From contig JAZPZI010000020.1 in the NCBI GenBank assembly GCA_045544615.1, positions 1-64,000 of the forward strand: a DNA stretch of 64,000 nt, given 5' to 3'. The position numbers and the translations under genes are program-made. Shown in pieces: positions 34,130 to 42,860 of the stretch. This DNA is from CAKSFT01 sp045544615. Lineage in GTDB: Bacteria; Bacillota; Clostridia; UBA1381. Position 1 is the stretch's first letter, and each line of letters opens with the position of its first letter. The notes under the pieces are model-generated. The model worked only from the letters and a program-made list of their open reading frames with translations, had not been told where the DNA came from and did no database searches.

Positions 34130-36436
34130 ATGTTTTCATATATAACAGCAAGCGCAGCAAGCCTGGTATCAGGAATATACCTTGCCGATTCGATGCCCTA
34201 CATCAAGGCATCAGAGCTTATTGCTATATCGATAGTTTTGTGGGGAATCTTGTTTTTCTCGCTCAAAACTATTCGCAGGAAAATCACGGTTTGCACACTC
34301 TTTTTGGTGCTCGGCATCATATCTTTAAACTATGCAGGTGATTATACCAAAAACCCACTCTATCCATTCGAGGGAAAATACACAACCCTGACAGGTCATA
34401 TCTGCGATCTTCCCGAGATGTACGACGGACTTTACTCATACAGGCTTCGTCTGGAGTCAGCAGAATATCTCGGCAACAAAATAAATACCGACGAGGTTAT
34501 AAGACTCACCTCTGACGAAAAGCTTAATTTCGGCGATGAACTTATTGTCAAAGGCTTTTTGAAGACCTTTTTTGACAAGAAAAACAGTACCGACTATAAC
34601 ACAAAACGCTTTTACCAGAGTCATGGGGTTTTCTATAAAGCTTACGCCCGTGAGATTACTCCAACAAAGCTTAAATCCAATAAATGGACAATCTCTTATG
34701 CGGTAAACTATGTCCGGAACGGAATATGCAAAGCAATCGACTCGGAATTTGACGGCGACCGTGCGGCAGTATTGAAAGCTATCTCGTGTGGAAACAAAAA
34801 GGGCTTTTCTGAAGACTACCACGATTTAATGATAAAAACAGGGATGACAAAATATCTCTACTCCCCGTTTTTCCATATACATCTGATATTTATGCTTGTC
34901 GGATTTTTCTTTTCACGTATGAGAAAATCCACACGGGACTATCTCCTGATAGTTGCATTTTTGCTGTATGCAATAGTCAACTCTCACGCACCCGTATTTT
35001 TCAAAAACTCCCTGTTTTTGATTCTCGGGATAGTTATGGTAAAAAGGTACGGCTTTTCGCACCTGCCCGACACGCTCGGAATAACCGTACTTTCGATAGT
35101 TCTTGTAAATCCGCTTTTCTGTTTCGATGTCGGCTTCTCGGTGTCGGTAATCTGCACCCTGATGTTTTATTATTTTTACGACATCCTTTACGAAAAGCTA
35201 TGGTTTATCCCGTTCGGGAGAAAATTCGTCGCATTCTACATACTGACAACCTTTGGTATGCTGCCGTTTATGGCATACTTTTTCTCGGGAATTGCACCCT
35301 ACACTAACCTGTTCGCACCGTTCTTTTCACTGGTTGTCGGAGTGCTGATATTCTTAGTACCGCTATCTGCAATATTTATAAAGTTATTCGGAAGTTCTCT
35401 TTTCCTGAAGCCCATCATATCTGTGCTTTCGGTTCCGTTTTTAGAGCTTCCCGTTATTACCGACAAACTGCCCTTATCGCATATATACCTTCCCTTACCG
35501 GGTATTGCAGTGCTTTTGGCATTCTTCCTTACCTTGTATGTGTTTTATCAGTCACATCTCGGTTTGACGAAGAGCCGAAAAGCCATCCTGGCAACTGTGG
35601 TTGCATCAGCGCTGTGGCTTAGCATCCCTGCAGGCTACATATCAAACCTCGGCAGATGCGACATCACCTTTGTAAATGTAGACCAGGGCGACGGTGCGGT
35701 GATTGATATTGCCGGCGGTGAGACAATACTTGTAGACGGTGGCGGAAAGACCGATTTTTCTACATATGACTGGGGAAAGAATATTTTTCTTCCCTACCTT
35801 ATCGATAACGGTCACACCAAAATTGACATTGCCTTTGTTTCGCATTGCCACGGAGACCATGTTCTCGGTATAATTGCGGCGGCAAAAACACTCTCTATCG
35901 GTGAGATTATTATGCCCGCCCAGAACAACGAAAACGAACACCATCAGGAGCTTGTCAGGATAGCATCCGAGCGCAACATCCCTATTCGCTATCTTGCCGC
36001 AGGAGATACGCTTCGCTTGAAATCAGGACTTAATATCGACATTCTCTCGCCCGATGCGGATAGTTTATCAGACGATGAAAACGAAAACTCACTTGTGCTG
36101 GAGTTCTCATATAAAGGGTTCACCTGCCTTTTCACAGGCGATATTGGCACAGAAACCGAACATTCTCTGCTCAATTCGGTATCCGATGTGGACATAGTAA
36201 AGATGGCACATCACGGCTCGGCTAATTCAAACTCGTATGAATTTGCAAACGCCATAACCGCCGAGTATGCGATTTGTTCAGCAGGCGAAAATAATATCTA
36301 CGGCTTCCCGAAAGATGAGGCAGTCAAAAATTATCAAGATACCGGTGCAAAGGTTTTGCGGACCGACAAAAACGGTGAAATCACAGTAAGAATAGAAAAG
36401 GACGGTAACTACCGAATCTTTAGAAATAATCCATAG
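34130..36436 (+). CDS. comEC: ComEC/Rec2-family DNA-uptake channel protein
   Basis: 768 residues. N-terminal membrane segments and an OB-like region, a central competence domain with about eight helices, and a C-terminal metallo-beta-lactamase-like domain with VSHCHGDHVLG and KMAHHGSANSNS. In transformable bacteria it passes single-stranded DNA through the membrane and the C-terminal domain degrades the other strand. The normally conserved SGLH of the competence domain is here PFFH (in YSPFFHIH), a notable divergence. No in-frame start lies upstream of ATG 34130. Ten bp separate it from holA. Confidence 0.9.
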   Translation: MFSYITASAASLVSGIYLADSMPYIKASELIAISIVLWGILFFSLKTIRRKITVCTLFLVLGIISLNYAGDYTKNPLYPFEGKYTTLTGHICDLPEMYDGLYSYRLRLESAEYLGNKINTDEVIRLTSDEKLNFGDELIVKGFLKTFFDKKNSTDYNTKRFYQSHGVFYKAYAREITPTKLKSNKWTISYAVNYVRNGICKAIDSEFDGDRAAVLKAISCGNKKGFSEDYHDLMIKTGMTKYLYSPFFHIHLIFMLVGFFFSRMRKSTRDYLLIVAFLLYAIVNSHAPVFFKNSLFLILGIVMVKRYGFSHLPDTLGITVLSIVLVNPLFCFDVGFSVSVICTLMFYYFYDILYEKLWFIPFGRKFVAFYILTTFGMLPFMAYFFSGIAPYTNLFAPFFSLVVGVLIFLVPLSAIFIKLFGSSLFLKPIISVLSVPFLELPVITDKLPLSHIYLPLPGIAVLLAFFLTLYVFYQSHLGLTKSRKAILATVVASALWLSIPAGYISNLGRCDITFVNVDQGDGAVIDIAGGETILVDGGGKTDFSTYDWGKNIFLPYLIDNGHTKIDIAFVSHCHGDHVLGIIAAAKTLSIGEIIMPAQNNENEHHQELVRIASERNIPIRYLAAGDTLRLKSGLNIDILSPDADSLSDDENENSLVLEFSYKGFTCLFTGDIGTETEHSLLNSVSDVDIVKMAHHGSANSNSYEFANAITAEYAICSAGENNIYGFPKDEAVKNYQDTGAKVLRTDKNGEITVRIEKDGNYRIFRNNP

Positions 36437-36446
36437 GAGGTATGAA

Positions 36447-37457
36447 ATGGCAAAGGATAACGGTTTTTCGGAACTTAAAAAACAGATAAAAGACAATAAC
36501 CTAAAAAACATTTATCTTTTCTTCGGAGACGAGCTTTTTATAAAGGAACTCTATATCAAAAAACTCCGTGAGATGCTTGTTGACCCAAGCCTTGAGGATT
36601 TTAACTTTGCATTATTGGAAGGTAAAAATATGAGCCTTGATGCGGTTGACGATGCACTTGAGAGCTTTCCTATGATGGCAGAAAAAAAGCTCGTGCTCAT
36701 CAAAAACAGCGGCATATTCTCAAAGCCCAAAGAGGAGATAAAAGAGTTCTGGCAAAGCCGCATAAAATCTCTTCCCGACTATGTAACCCTCCTTTTTGAT
36801 GAAGCCGACATCGACAAGCGAAGTGCTCTTTATAAGTCGGTACAAAGTGCAGGGCACACGGTTGAATTCGAGTATCTCGAGGAGGCCGATACTATAGCCT
36901 GGATTGAGCGCGAAGCTCGTGCTGCGGGCAAGACCATAACAAAGGAAAATGCAAGATATATGGTAAATATCTGCTCCGACGGTCTTACCGCAATCAGGAA
37001 TGAGCTCGATAAACTCATCAGCTTTTGCGATAATGAAATCACATTGAGCGACATCGACCGACTTGTTGCAAAATCCTTCTCGGTAAGGGTTTTTGAGCTT
37101 ACCGATGCAATCATGGCAAAGGATGCCGACAAGGCAACCACACTCCTTTTCGATTTCAAAACGGTAAAGGAATCGGCGTTCAAAACTCTGCACCTTTTAC
37201 TTGGAACATTTGAAAAAATGCTCCATGCAAAGCTCTTGCTCGGTGAGGGCGCAACGCAAAACGAAATTGCAGAAAAACTCGGATTACGACCCTTTTTGGT
37301 CAGAAAATATTTAGACAGTGCAAAACGGTTTAGCGAAGACTACTTGACAGACCGTATAATGCGTGTTGCAGAAATTACATTTTCAATCGTCGAGGGTGCC
37401 GTTGATGAGTGGACAGCACTCGAACAGTATGTGCTCGAATCGGTAGAAAAAGTTTGA
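36447..37457 (+). CDS. holA: DNA polymerase III delta subunit
   Basis: 336 residues, GGAGG upstream. The N-terminus NIYLFFGDELFIKELYIKKL and the FALLEGKNMSLD segment match HolA, and the C-terminal helical collar ends in ALEQYVLESV. The delta subunit opens the sliding clamp within the clamp loader. The comEC-holA order is conserved in Firmicutes. Confidence 0.93.
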   Translation: MAKDNGFSELKKQIKDNNLKNIYLFFGDELFIKELYIKKLREMLVDPSLEDFNFALLEGKNMSLDAVDDALESFPMMAEKKLVLIKNSGIFSKPKEEIKEFWQSRIKSLPDYVTLLFDEADIDKRSALYKSVQSAGHTVEFEYLEEADTIAWIEREARAAGKTITKENARYMVNICSDGLTAIRNELDKLISFCDNEITLSDIDRLVAKSFSVRVFELTDAIMAKDADKATTLLFDFKTVKESAFKTLHLLLGTFEKMLHAKLLLGEGATQNEIAEKLGLRPFLVRKYLDSAKRFSEDYLTDRIMRVAEITFSIVEGAVDEWTALEQYVLESVEKV

Positions 37458-37529
37458 AAAAATCAGGATTTACTCTTGACTACACCATAAAGTTGTGTTA
37501 TAATTTACCTTGTTCTTCTAAGAGAAGAT

Positions 37530-37588
<59 letters not shown>

Positions 37589-37606
<18 letters not shown>

Positions 37607-37709
37607 TATAACAAAAACCCCTGCTATAAAGTAGGGGTTTTTGTTGTATATCCGATGAAAACAAACAGGACTTGAACCTTAAGAAGGCAACGAAGCGTTA
37701 AGAAAACGG
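37589..37709. repeat. 121-bp direct repeat, copy 1 (starts in the tRNA-Pro 3' end)
   Basis: Runs from GTCCTGTTATCCCGACCA of the tRNA through its terminator to AAGAAAACGG. Copy 2 lies 212 bp on, with about six mismatches. Within each copy, AACAGGACTTGAACCT (37664-37679 here) is the exact reverse complement of the tRNA T-arm at 37581-37596, so read-through RNA could pair with the tRNA's own 3' half. Short AACG-AAG-CGTT and GGTT-GAT-AACC hairpins follow. No gene is seen between holA and pgsA apart from the tRNA. Confidence 0.85.
37612..37644 (+). terminator. Terminator of tRNA-Pro
   Basis: AAAAACCCCT/AGGGGTTTTT with a 9-nt loop. A second copy is in the downstream repeat at about 37824-37856. 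Confidence 0.85.
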
Positions 37710-37800
37710 TTGATAACCGTTTTTAGCGAAGTTGGTGTGAGTCGGGTACTGCGAACATCGTGAGCGGTCGACGAGCAGTCAAGACGCCATAGGCGGCTGT

Positions 37801-37921
37801 GTCCTGTTATCCCGACCATATAACTAAAACCCCTGCTATAAAGTAGGGGTTTTTGTTGTATATCCAATGAGATTTAACAGGACTTGAACCTTAAGAAGGC
37901 AACGAAGCGTTAAGAAAACGG
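37801..37921. repeat. 121-bp direct repeat, copy 2
   Basis: About 95% identical to 37589-37709 but preceded by unrelated sequence instead of a tRNA body, so only the last 18 nt of tRNA-Pro (through CCA) are duplicated. It contains the second terminator copy and a second antisense T-arm (37876-37891). A tRNA 3' end repeated in direct orientation is the usual footprint of integrase-mediated insertion; no integrase is present in the ~210 bp between copies. Confidence 0.85.
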
Positions 37922-37970
37922 GAGACTAAAGCTCTTATTAAATTCCCCCCGTTCACTCATCCACCACACA

Positions 37971-38000
37971 AAAAACACCGACCTTAAGGTCGGGGTTTTT
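37971..38000. terminator. Terminator of pgsA
   Basis: ACCGACCTTAAGGTCGG stem with A-run on one side and T-run on the other; bidirectional. Confidence 0.8.
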
Positions 38001-38001
38001 C

Positions 38002-38553
38002 TTATTTTTTCAATATCTTTCTGTAAAACGCAGAGTACAGGACAAGCGATGCTATCATCACCGCTGCACATATGTAAATCATAACATCGGCAACAACCGG
38101 TGGGATTTCGGGGAAAAGTATCAGCAGGAATGTCACCGAATAGATTATGACGGTGTTTACCTTGCCGTACCAGCGTGCACTGTTTACCGAATCCTTTCTC
38201 TTGATTGAAAGATATCCCATACAAATCATAGCAATCTCTCTTATCAGGAAAACTATGATAAGCGGTATCATCAGCTTATATCTGACCGTCAGGCAGAGAA
38301 TCAGACTCCCTTGAGTTGCCTTGTCCGCAACAGGATCCAAAATCTTGCCGAAGTCGGAAATCATATTGAATTTTCTTGCAATCTTTCCGTCTGCAATATC
38401 TGTAATTCCCGATAAAATTATAACGGCGAGTGCTGCATAATAGTTCTTTGCAAAACAATAAAGCCATATAATTACAGGTATCAGCAAAAGTCTGAAAGCA
38501 CTGAGCATATTTGGAATTGTCAAAATTTCCTTTTTATTAAACAGCCTGTGCAT
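38002..38553 (-). CDS. pgsA: CDP-diacylglycerol-glycerol-3-phosphate 3-phosphatidyltransferase
   Basis: 183 residues from ATG 38553 (GGAGG 6 bp upstream). The CDP-alcohol phosphatidyltransferase signature D-x2-D-G-x2-A-R-x8-G-x3-D-x3-D is complete (DIADGKIAR, then DFGKILDPVAD). Five or so membrane segments. It makes phosphatidylglycerol phosphate. A reverse-strand promoter TTGAAC-16-TATAAT lies at 38626-38599. The final assignment as PgsA rather than another CDP-alcohol transferase rests on length and the N-terminal IPNMLSAFRL. Confidence 0.88.
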   Translation of the reverse strand: MHRLFNKKEILTIPNMLSAFRLLLIPVIIWLYCFAKNYYAALAVIILSGITDIADGKIARKFNMISDFGKILDPVADKATQGSLILCLTVRYKLMIPLIIVFLIREIAMICMGYLSIKRKDSVNSARWYGKVNTVIIYSVTFLLILFPEIPPVVADVMIYICAAVMIASLVLYSAFYRKILKK

Positions 38554-38688
38554 ATTGCCCTCCACAAATTTCATTAGCAATCATAATGCTTATATTCTAT
38601 TATATCACAACAAACAAAAAGTTCAAGTCCCATTGAGGAATATTTTTCAAATTTCCCTACTTTTCTTGGTATTTTTACTCGCAAAAAT

Positions 38689-38716
38689 AAAAAAGGACTT
38701 TTAAAAGTCCTTTTTT
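38689..38716. terminator. Terminator of sleB
   Basis: A perfect palindrome centred on GGACTTTTAAAAGTCC with A- and T-runs. Confidence 0.85.
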
Positions 38717-38718
38717 AT

Positions 38719-39357
38719 TCAAACACAGAAAACATGCTTACCTATTGTTTTTACAACCTTTCTTGAGCGAATCCACGAATTGGTTGCAGTAACAGGGTTA
38801 TAGTAATAAATCGCACCACCTGTCGGGTCCCAACCGTTTAAGGCATCCCTTGCCGCCTTATAGCAACTGTCGGGCGGTGTTACATTTATCTGCCCGTCGC
38901 TTACCGCAGTAAACGCACCCGGCTGATATATCACTCCTGCAATCGTATTCGGAAATGACGAGTGACTGACACGATTCAGAACAACAGCGGCAATCGCCAC
39001 CTGCCCCTCATACTTCTCGCCTCGTGCCTCACCGCTGATTATTCTTGCAAGCAGATTTACATTCGAGTTATATGACGAGTTTGAGCCTGACGGGAGCCCG
39101 ATTTTGGCAAGAGTCGCAGGCCCTGCAATACCATCGGGAGTAAGCCCGTTATTCCGTTGGAACTTTTTCACCGCCGCCTCTGTCTTTGCACCGTATACTC
39201 CGTCAACTGCACCGACATTGTATCCCCAGTTTTTGAGTCTTTGCTGAATATTTCGCACCTCTGTTCCCCTTGAGCCTCGCTTCGAGAGTGCAAAAATCTC
39301 CATAGGATATGACAAAAACATCATAAAACACATTAGAATTGCAAAAACTTTTTTCAT
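38719..39357 (-). CDS. sleB: SleB-type spore cortex-lytic enzyme
   Basis: 212 residues from ATG 39357. A signal peptide (FAILMCFMMFLSYPMEIFA) is followed by one peptidoglycan-binding domain (SRGTEVRNIQQRLKNWGY, then VDGVYGAKTEAAVKKFQ). The C-terminal SleB/CwlJ hydrolase domain contains LARIISGEARGE with the catalytic Glu and AAVVLNRV. It is a lytic transglycosylase that degrades muramic-lactam cortex during germination. Its presence supports a spore former. Relatives also act in vegetative walls, so the exact role is inferred. Confidence 0.9.
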   Translation of the reverse strand: MKKVFAILMCFMMFLSYPMEIFALSKRGSRGTEVRNIQQRLKNWGYNVGAVDGVYGAKTEAAVKKFQRNNGLTPDGIAGPATLAKIGLPSGSNSSYNSNVNLLARIISGEARGEKYEGQVAIAAVVLNRVSHSSFPNTIAGVIYQPGAFTAVSDGQINVTPPDSCYKAARDALNGWDPTGGAIYYYNPVTATNSWIRSRKVVKTIGKHVFCV

Positions 39358-39424
39358 TATATTCACCCTTTCTGATAAGTAAAACTATAAGTAGTCTTTA
39401 CACAAAAAGGATATTTTATACATT

Positions 39425-40081
39425 TTATCGTATAACCGCCGCAAGAGTGACTCCCACTACCTCTTTTGCTCCCTTCTCAAGCAACTCAGCAGCACACGAC
39501 TCCATTGTCGCACCTGTTGTGTAGATATCATCCATAAGAAGAATCTTCTTTCCCAAAACTCTGCTGTTATCTGCCAAGTACGCATCCTGCACATTCTCAA
39601 ACCGGAGCGTTGCAGAGCGCAGTTTGCTCTGACGCTTGTTGTGTCTTTTCTTGTAGATGCAATTTCCGTTATATTCCATTCCAAGCCGTTCGGCAAGAGG
39701 TCGTGCCAGAACATCGGTCTGATTGTAACCTCGCTCAAGGTATCTTTTCCTCGAAATCGGAATGGCAGTGATAAAGTCAAAGTCATCCCTCAGGTTCCAG
39801 TTTTTCAGATAATCGTAGAGAATCTCTGTGAAAATCTTTTCATACCTTGTCTGGTGCATAAACTTGAATCTTGTAATTGCACCCTTTATCGGCCGCTTAT
39901 AATATAGTGGCGTAAAAAGAGCCGAGATACTTCCTTTTGCGGGCAATAGATTTGGATAACCCGTATATTTTATTCTACCGTCGCAATGCTTGCAAAGACC
40001 TAAAAACTCCTCACTGATTTTCGCATCGCACCTGGCAAGCCGTCTTCTGCAACAAATACAGATAAAGCTATCCTTCATCAT
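39425..40081 (-). CDS. comFC: ComF-family phosphoribosyltransferase-like protein
   Basis: 218 residues. An N-terminal zinc-knuckle-like Cys cluster (CICCRRRLARC, then CKHC) is followed by a type-I PRT domain with the PRPP loop ILLMDDIYTTGATM and RGYNQTDVLARPLAE. In transformable bacteria ComFC acts with the ComFA helicase in DNA uptake; no comFA is next to it here. With comEC it makes two late-competence genes in the window. Confidence 0.9.
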   Translation of the reverse strand: MMKDSFICICCRRRLARCDAKISEEFLGLCKHCDGRIKYTGYPNLLPAKGSISALFTPLYYKRPIKGAITRFKFMHQTRYEKIFTEILYDYLKNWNLRDDFDFITAIPISRKRYLERGYNQTDVLARPLAERLGMEYNGNCIYKKRHNKRQSKLRSATLRFENVQDAYLADNSRVLGKKILLMDDIYTTGATMESCAAELLEKGAKEVVGVTLAAVIR

Positions 40082-40128
40082 CGTCTCCCCTTACTAAAAT
40101 GAGCCGTGCGTTTTGCACGGCTCATCCG

Positions 40129-41430
40129 TTATTCTTCTTCGCCTGCCTCTTCCGGCTCAATTTTACATACAATAGCTTCTTCTATTCTGTGGTCCTCTAT
40201 CCTGGTAACCTTAATTGCCAACCCGAACGCTTCGAGGTCGATTGTTGTTCCGTCATCAGGGATTGTCCCAAGCTCACCCAGAATCATGCCCGCAAAGGTG
40301 TTATATTCCTCAACCGGCAACTCAATCCCGAGTTCGTCAGAAACTGTATCAATGTCCGCAGAACCAAGTATCTTCCATGTATTTTCATCAATAACAATAA
40401 TTTCTTCCTCTTCGGTATCGTCCTCATTGTCGAGGTCGCCAACGATTTCTTCCAGAAGGTCGGACATCGAAATAATACCGCCAAGGCCACCATACTCATC
40501 AAGCACAACCGCAAAGTGTGTCTTTTTCTCCTGCATCTTTCTGAAAAGGTCTCTCGCCTTTATTGATTCAGGAACAAAATACGGCTGACGCAAAATCTCT
40601 TTTATATCATCCTCAGTTATACTGTCCTGTTTTCTCAAAAGCTTCAAGAAATCACGGCTGTGAAGTATTCCGACAATATCGTCAACCTTTTCGCCGCAAA
40701 CAGGATATATCGTGTGATTTGACTCATTTATGACATCTTCCCACTCTGCAAGATCCTCAAGCCAGAGGAAAATGACATCTGTTCTGTGGGTCATAATGCT
40801 CTCGGCAGGTGTTTCGTCGAGCTCAAAGATATTGTGAATCATCTCTTTTTCCTCGGGGTCTATCGCACCGCTCTCTGTTCCCACATCAACCATAAATCTG
40901 ATTTCTTCTTCGGTTACCTCCTCGCTCTGTTCCTTTGGGTTAACACCGAAGATAAGCGACACAATGTCCGCAATAAACGAAAGACCTCCTACAAACGGCA
41001 TAAGAATGTAGTAAACAGCAAAGAAAAGCCACGAAAGCGAGAAAAGAATCTTCTCGGGATTTTTAGCCGCAATTCTTCTCGGCATATAAATACCGAAAAC
41101 CAAAAGCACAACAAAAAGAATCAAAAGACTCAATCCGCATTCTGCAACCGCACTTCCGAAATTCCATTTCGGCGAAACGGTAAATGTCACAAAAGCAGTA
41201 AGTAAAACCTCAATCGCAACGATAGAAAATCTGAAGCTGTTGTAAACCCTCACAGGATTATCAAACGCCGCAATCAGTCTTTTTGCTGTCTTGTCGCCGT
41301 CCTCTGCACGCTTTTTGAGTCGTGCATCGCCAATCGCATCGGCAGCCGCCTCCACAAGGCGCAGGAGCGCAATCAAAATAACCAGTCCCAAACAAATCAA
41401 TAGCCACGACGGGAACGTGTCCAAAATCAT
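40129..41430 (-). CDS. HlyC/CorC-family (DUF21-CBS) membrane transporter
   Basis: About 433 residues. An N-terminal DUF21 region has three to four membrane segments. Two CBS domains follow from about residue 200 (ESIMTHRTDVIFLW, then LHSRDFLKLL and VVLDEYGGLGGIISMSDLLEEIVGD). A C-terminal CorC_HlyC domain completes it. Family members are linked to Mg2+ or Co2+ export; the hemolysin name is historical. The start is uncertain: ATG 41430 lies only 3 bp after GAGAGG, and TTG 41433 abuts it. Confidence 0.9.
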   Translation of the reverse strand: MILDTFPSWLLICLGLVILIALLRLVEAAADAIGDARLKKRAEDGDKTAKRLIAAFDNPVRVYNSFRFSIVAIEVLLTAFVTFTVSPKWNFGSAVAECGLSLLILFVVLLVFGIYMPRRIAAKNPEKILFSLSWLFFAVYYILMPFVGGLSFIADIVSLIFGVNPKEQSEEVTEEEIRFMVDVGTESGAIDPEEKEMIHNIFELDETPAESIMTHRTDVIFLWLEDLAEWEDVINESNHTIYPVCGEKVDDIVGILHSRDFLKLLRKQDSITEDDIKEILRQPYFVPESIKARDLFRKMQEKKTHFAVVLDEYGGLGGIISMSDLLEEIVGDLDNEDDTEEEEIIVIDENTWKILGSADIDTVSDELGIELPVEEYNTFAGMILGELGTIPDDGTTIDLEAFGLAIKVTRIEDHRIEEAIVCKIEPEEAGEEE

Positions 41431-41512
41431 CAACCTCTCAATACATAATAATTTTAATATATTATATCAAAAAACTATCTATGTGTCAAATTACTTTTAT
41501 GTGACAAAGCGG

Positions 41513-42715
41513 TTACTTTACTATCTTTGCCGACTTAATCCTGATCTCTTTCTTCGGTGTTGATGCCTCACCCCAATCTGTTAGCTCAACTTCAACTTCA
41601 GCTAATGCTTCAACATTTTCCATACCCTTTATCACCGAACCAAAAGCCGCATATGCGCCATCAAGGTGAGGTGCATCCTCAAGGCAGATAAAGAACTGAC
41701 AGGATGCCGAGTTCGACATTTCACCTTTCGCCATCGAGATTACGCCCTTTTTATGTAAAAGTGTATTTTGTGTAAATCCGTTATCGGCAAACTCGCCTAT
41801 TATCTTATACCCTGCATCTCCTGTTCCGTCACCATTCGGGTCACCGCCCTGTACAACAAAATCCTTTACAATTCTGTGGAATGTAAGTCCGTCATAGAAG
41901 CCCTTACCTACCAACTCCACAAAGTTTGCAACAGTCTGCGGTGCATATTCAGGGTAGAGTTCAACGGTAAACTGCTTTCCGTTCTCCATAGTAAACTCTA
42001 CCTGCGGTTTTCCTTCCGGGATAATGTCATATAATTTCACATCTTTCATTTCTTCTGCTTCAATCTCTGCAAGCACATTTTTTGTGTATCGGTCGAGTCG
42101 GTTGATTATTGTAACCGCCTCTGCTCTTGTTCCGTTTTTGGCCGGATTGAAGTTGCCGAAATTATCACCCTTGATAAGTCCCGACTTGATGCAAACACCA
42201 ACTATAATCTCCATGTCACCGCCGTAATTCGCAACAGTTGCCTCAACATCATTAAAAGTTGCAGGCTCATTGTCAAATCCAAACACTGTTCTCAAACAGC
42301 AGTAGAGCAAATACGCCATTTCCCAGCGTTTTATCGGATAATCATAGTTTTCGCCTTCTAAAACTGCAGGTGATACCCCGTCAAACACAACCTGGTCATT
42401 AGGAACTATAGTGCCACTCTCCACGCCAAAGTTATAATATTTTGACGCCCAGTGTTTTCCGTCACCATGACCTTCAGGGTCTCCATCCAGATTTTCGCAA
42501 AGCGAAGCTATCAGCATCTTCAAAAACTCTGCTCTTGATACTGTGTTATTTGGCTTGAAGGTATTATCCTTGTAGCCGTTTACCATGTTATTCGAAACCG
42601 CATATTCAATCTCACTTTCCGCCCAATGCCCCGAAACATCGGTAAAGTTGTGTGCAAATGCCACAACCGGCATCATACTGAACACTAGCAAACATGCAAT
42701 AAATCTTTTGAACAT
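41513..42715 (-). CDS. Secreted SLH-domain cyclophilin (peptidyl-prolyl isomerase)
   Basis: 400 residues. A signal peptide (ACLLVFSMMPVVAFA) and SLH modules from residue 23 (FTDVSGHWAESEIEYAV, NGYKDNTFKPN) occupy the first ~210 residues. The cyclophilin domain then runs to the end, with VANFVELVGKGFYDGLTFHR, FVVQGGDPNGDGTGD and FFICLEDAPHLDGAYAAFG. It probably folds exported proteins while bound to the wall polymer, which suits an organism with a 2104-residue SLH protein. The domain order (SLH before PPIase) is unusual. Confidence 0.9.
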   Translation of the reverse strand: MFKRFIACLLVFSMMPVVAFAHNFTDVSGHWAESEIEYAVSNNMVNGYKDNTFKPNNTVSRAEFLKMLIASLCENLDGDPEGHGDGKHWASKYYNFGVESGTIVPNDQVVFDGVSPAVLEGENYDYPIKRWEMAYLLYCCLRTVFGFDNEPATFNDVEATVANYGGDMEIIVGVCIKSGLIKGDNFGNFNPAKNGTRAEAVTIINRLDRYTKNVLAEIEAEEMKDVKLYDIIPEGKPQVEFTMENGKQFTVELYPEYAPQTVANFVELVGKGFYDGLTFHRIVKDFVVQGGDPNGDGTGDAGYKIIGEFADNGFTQNTLLHKKGVISMAKGEMSNSASCQFFICLEDAPHLDGAYAAFGSVIKGMENVEALAEVEVELTDWGEASTPKKEIRIKSAKIVK

Positions 42716-42796
42716 TTTTATGTACCTCTCTTTTTAGTATTATAAAATAATTATATATTCTTTTTCAGGCTTTGTCAATATTCGACGTGCTTTCAA

Positions 42797-42825
42797 TTGA
42801 CTTTTCGGCATATTTATGATATGAT
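42797..42825 (+). promoter_or_regulatory. Promoter of the fucosidase gene
   Basis: TTGACT (42797-42802), 17 bp, TATGAT (42820-42825). Confidence 0.65.
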
Positions 42826-42860
42826 GTAATCAAATAATACTTAACTTTGGAGGCAGAGAT

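Noticed and set aside
37742..37821. Second tRNA-Pro gene
   Set aside because: Only the 3' 18 nt match; no D-arm, anticodon arm or intact 5' acceptor can be formed.
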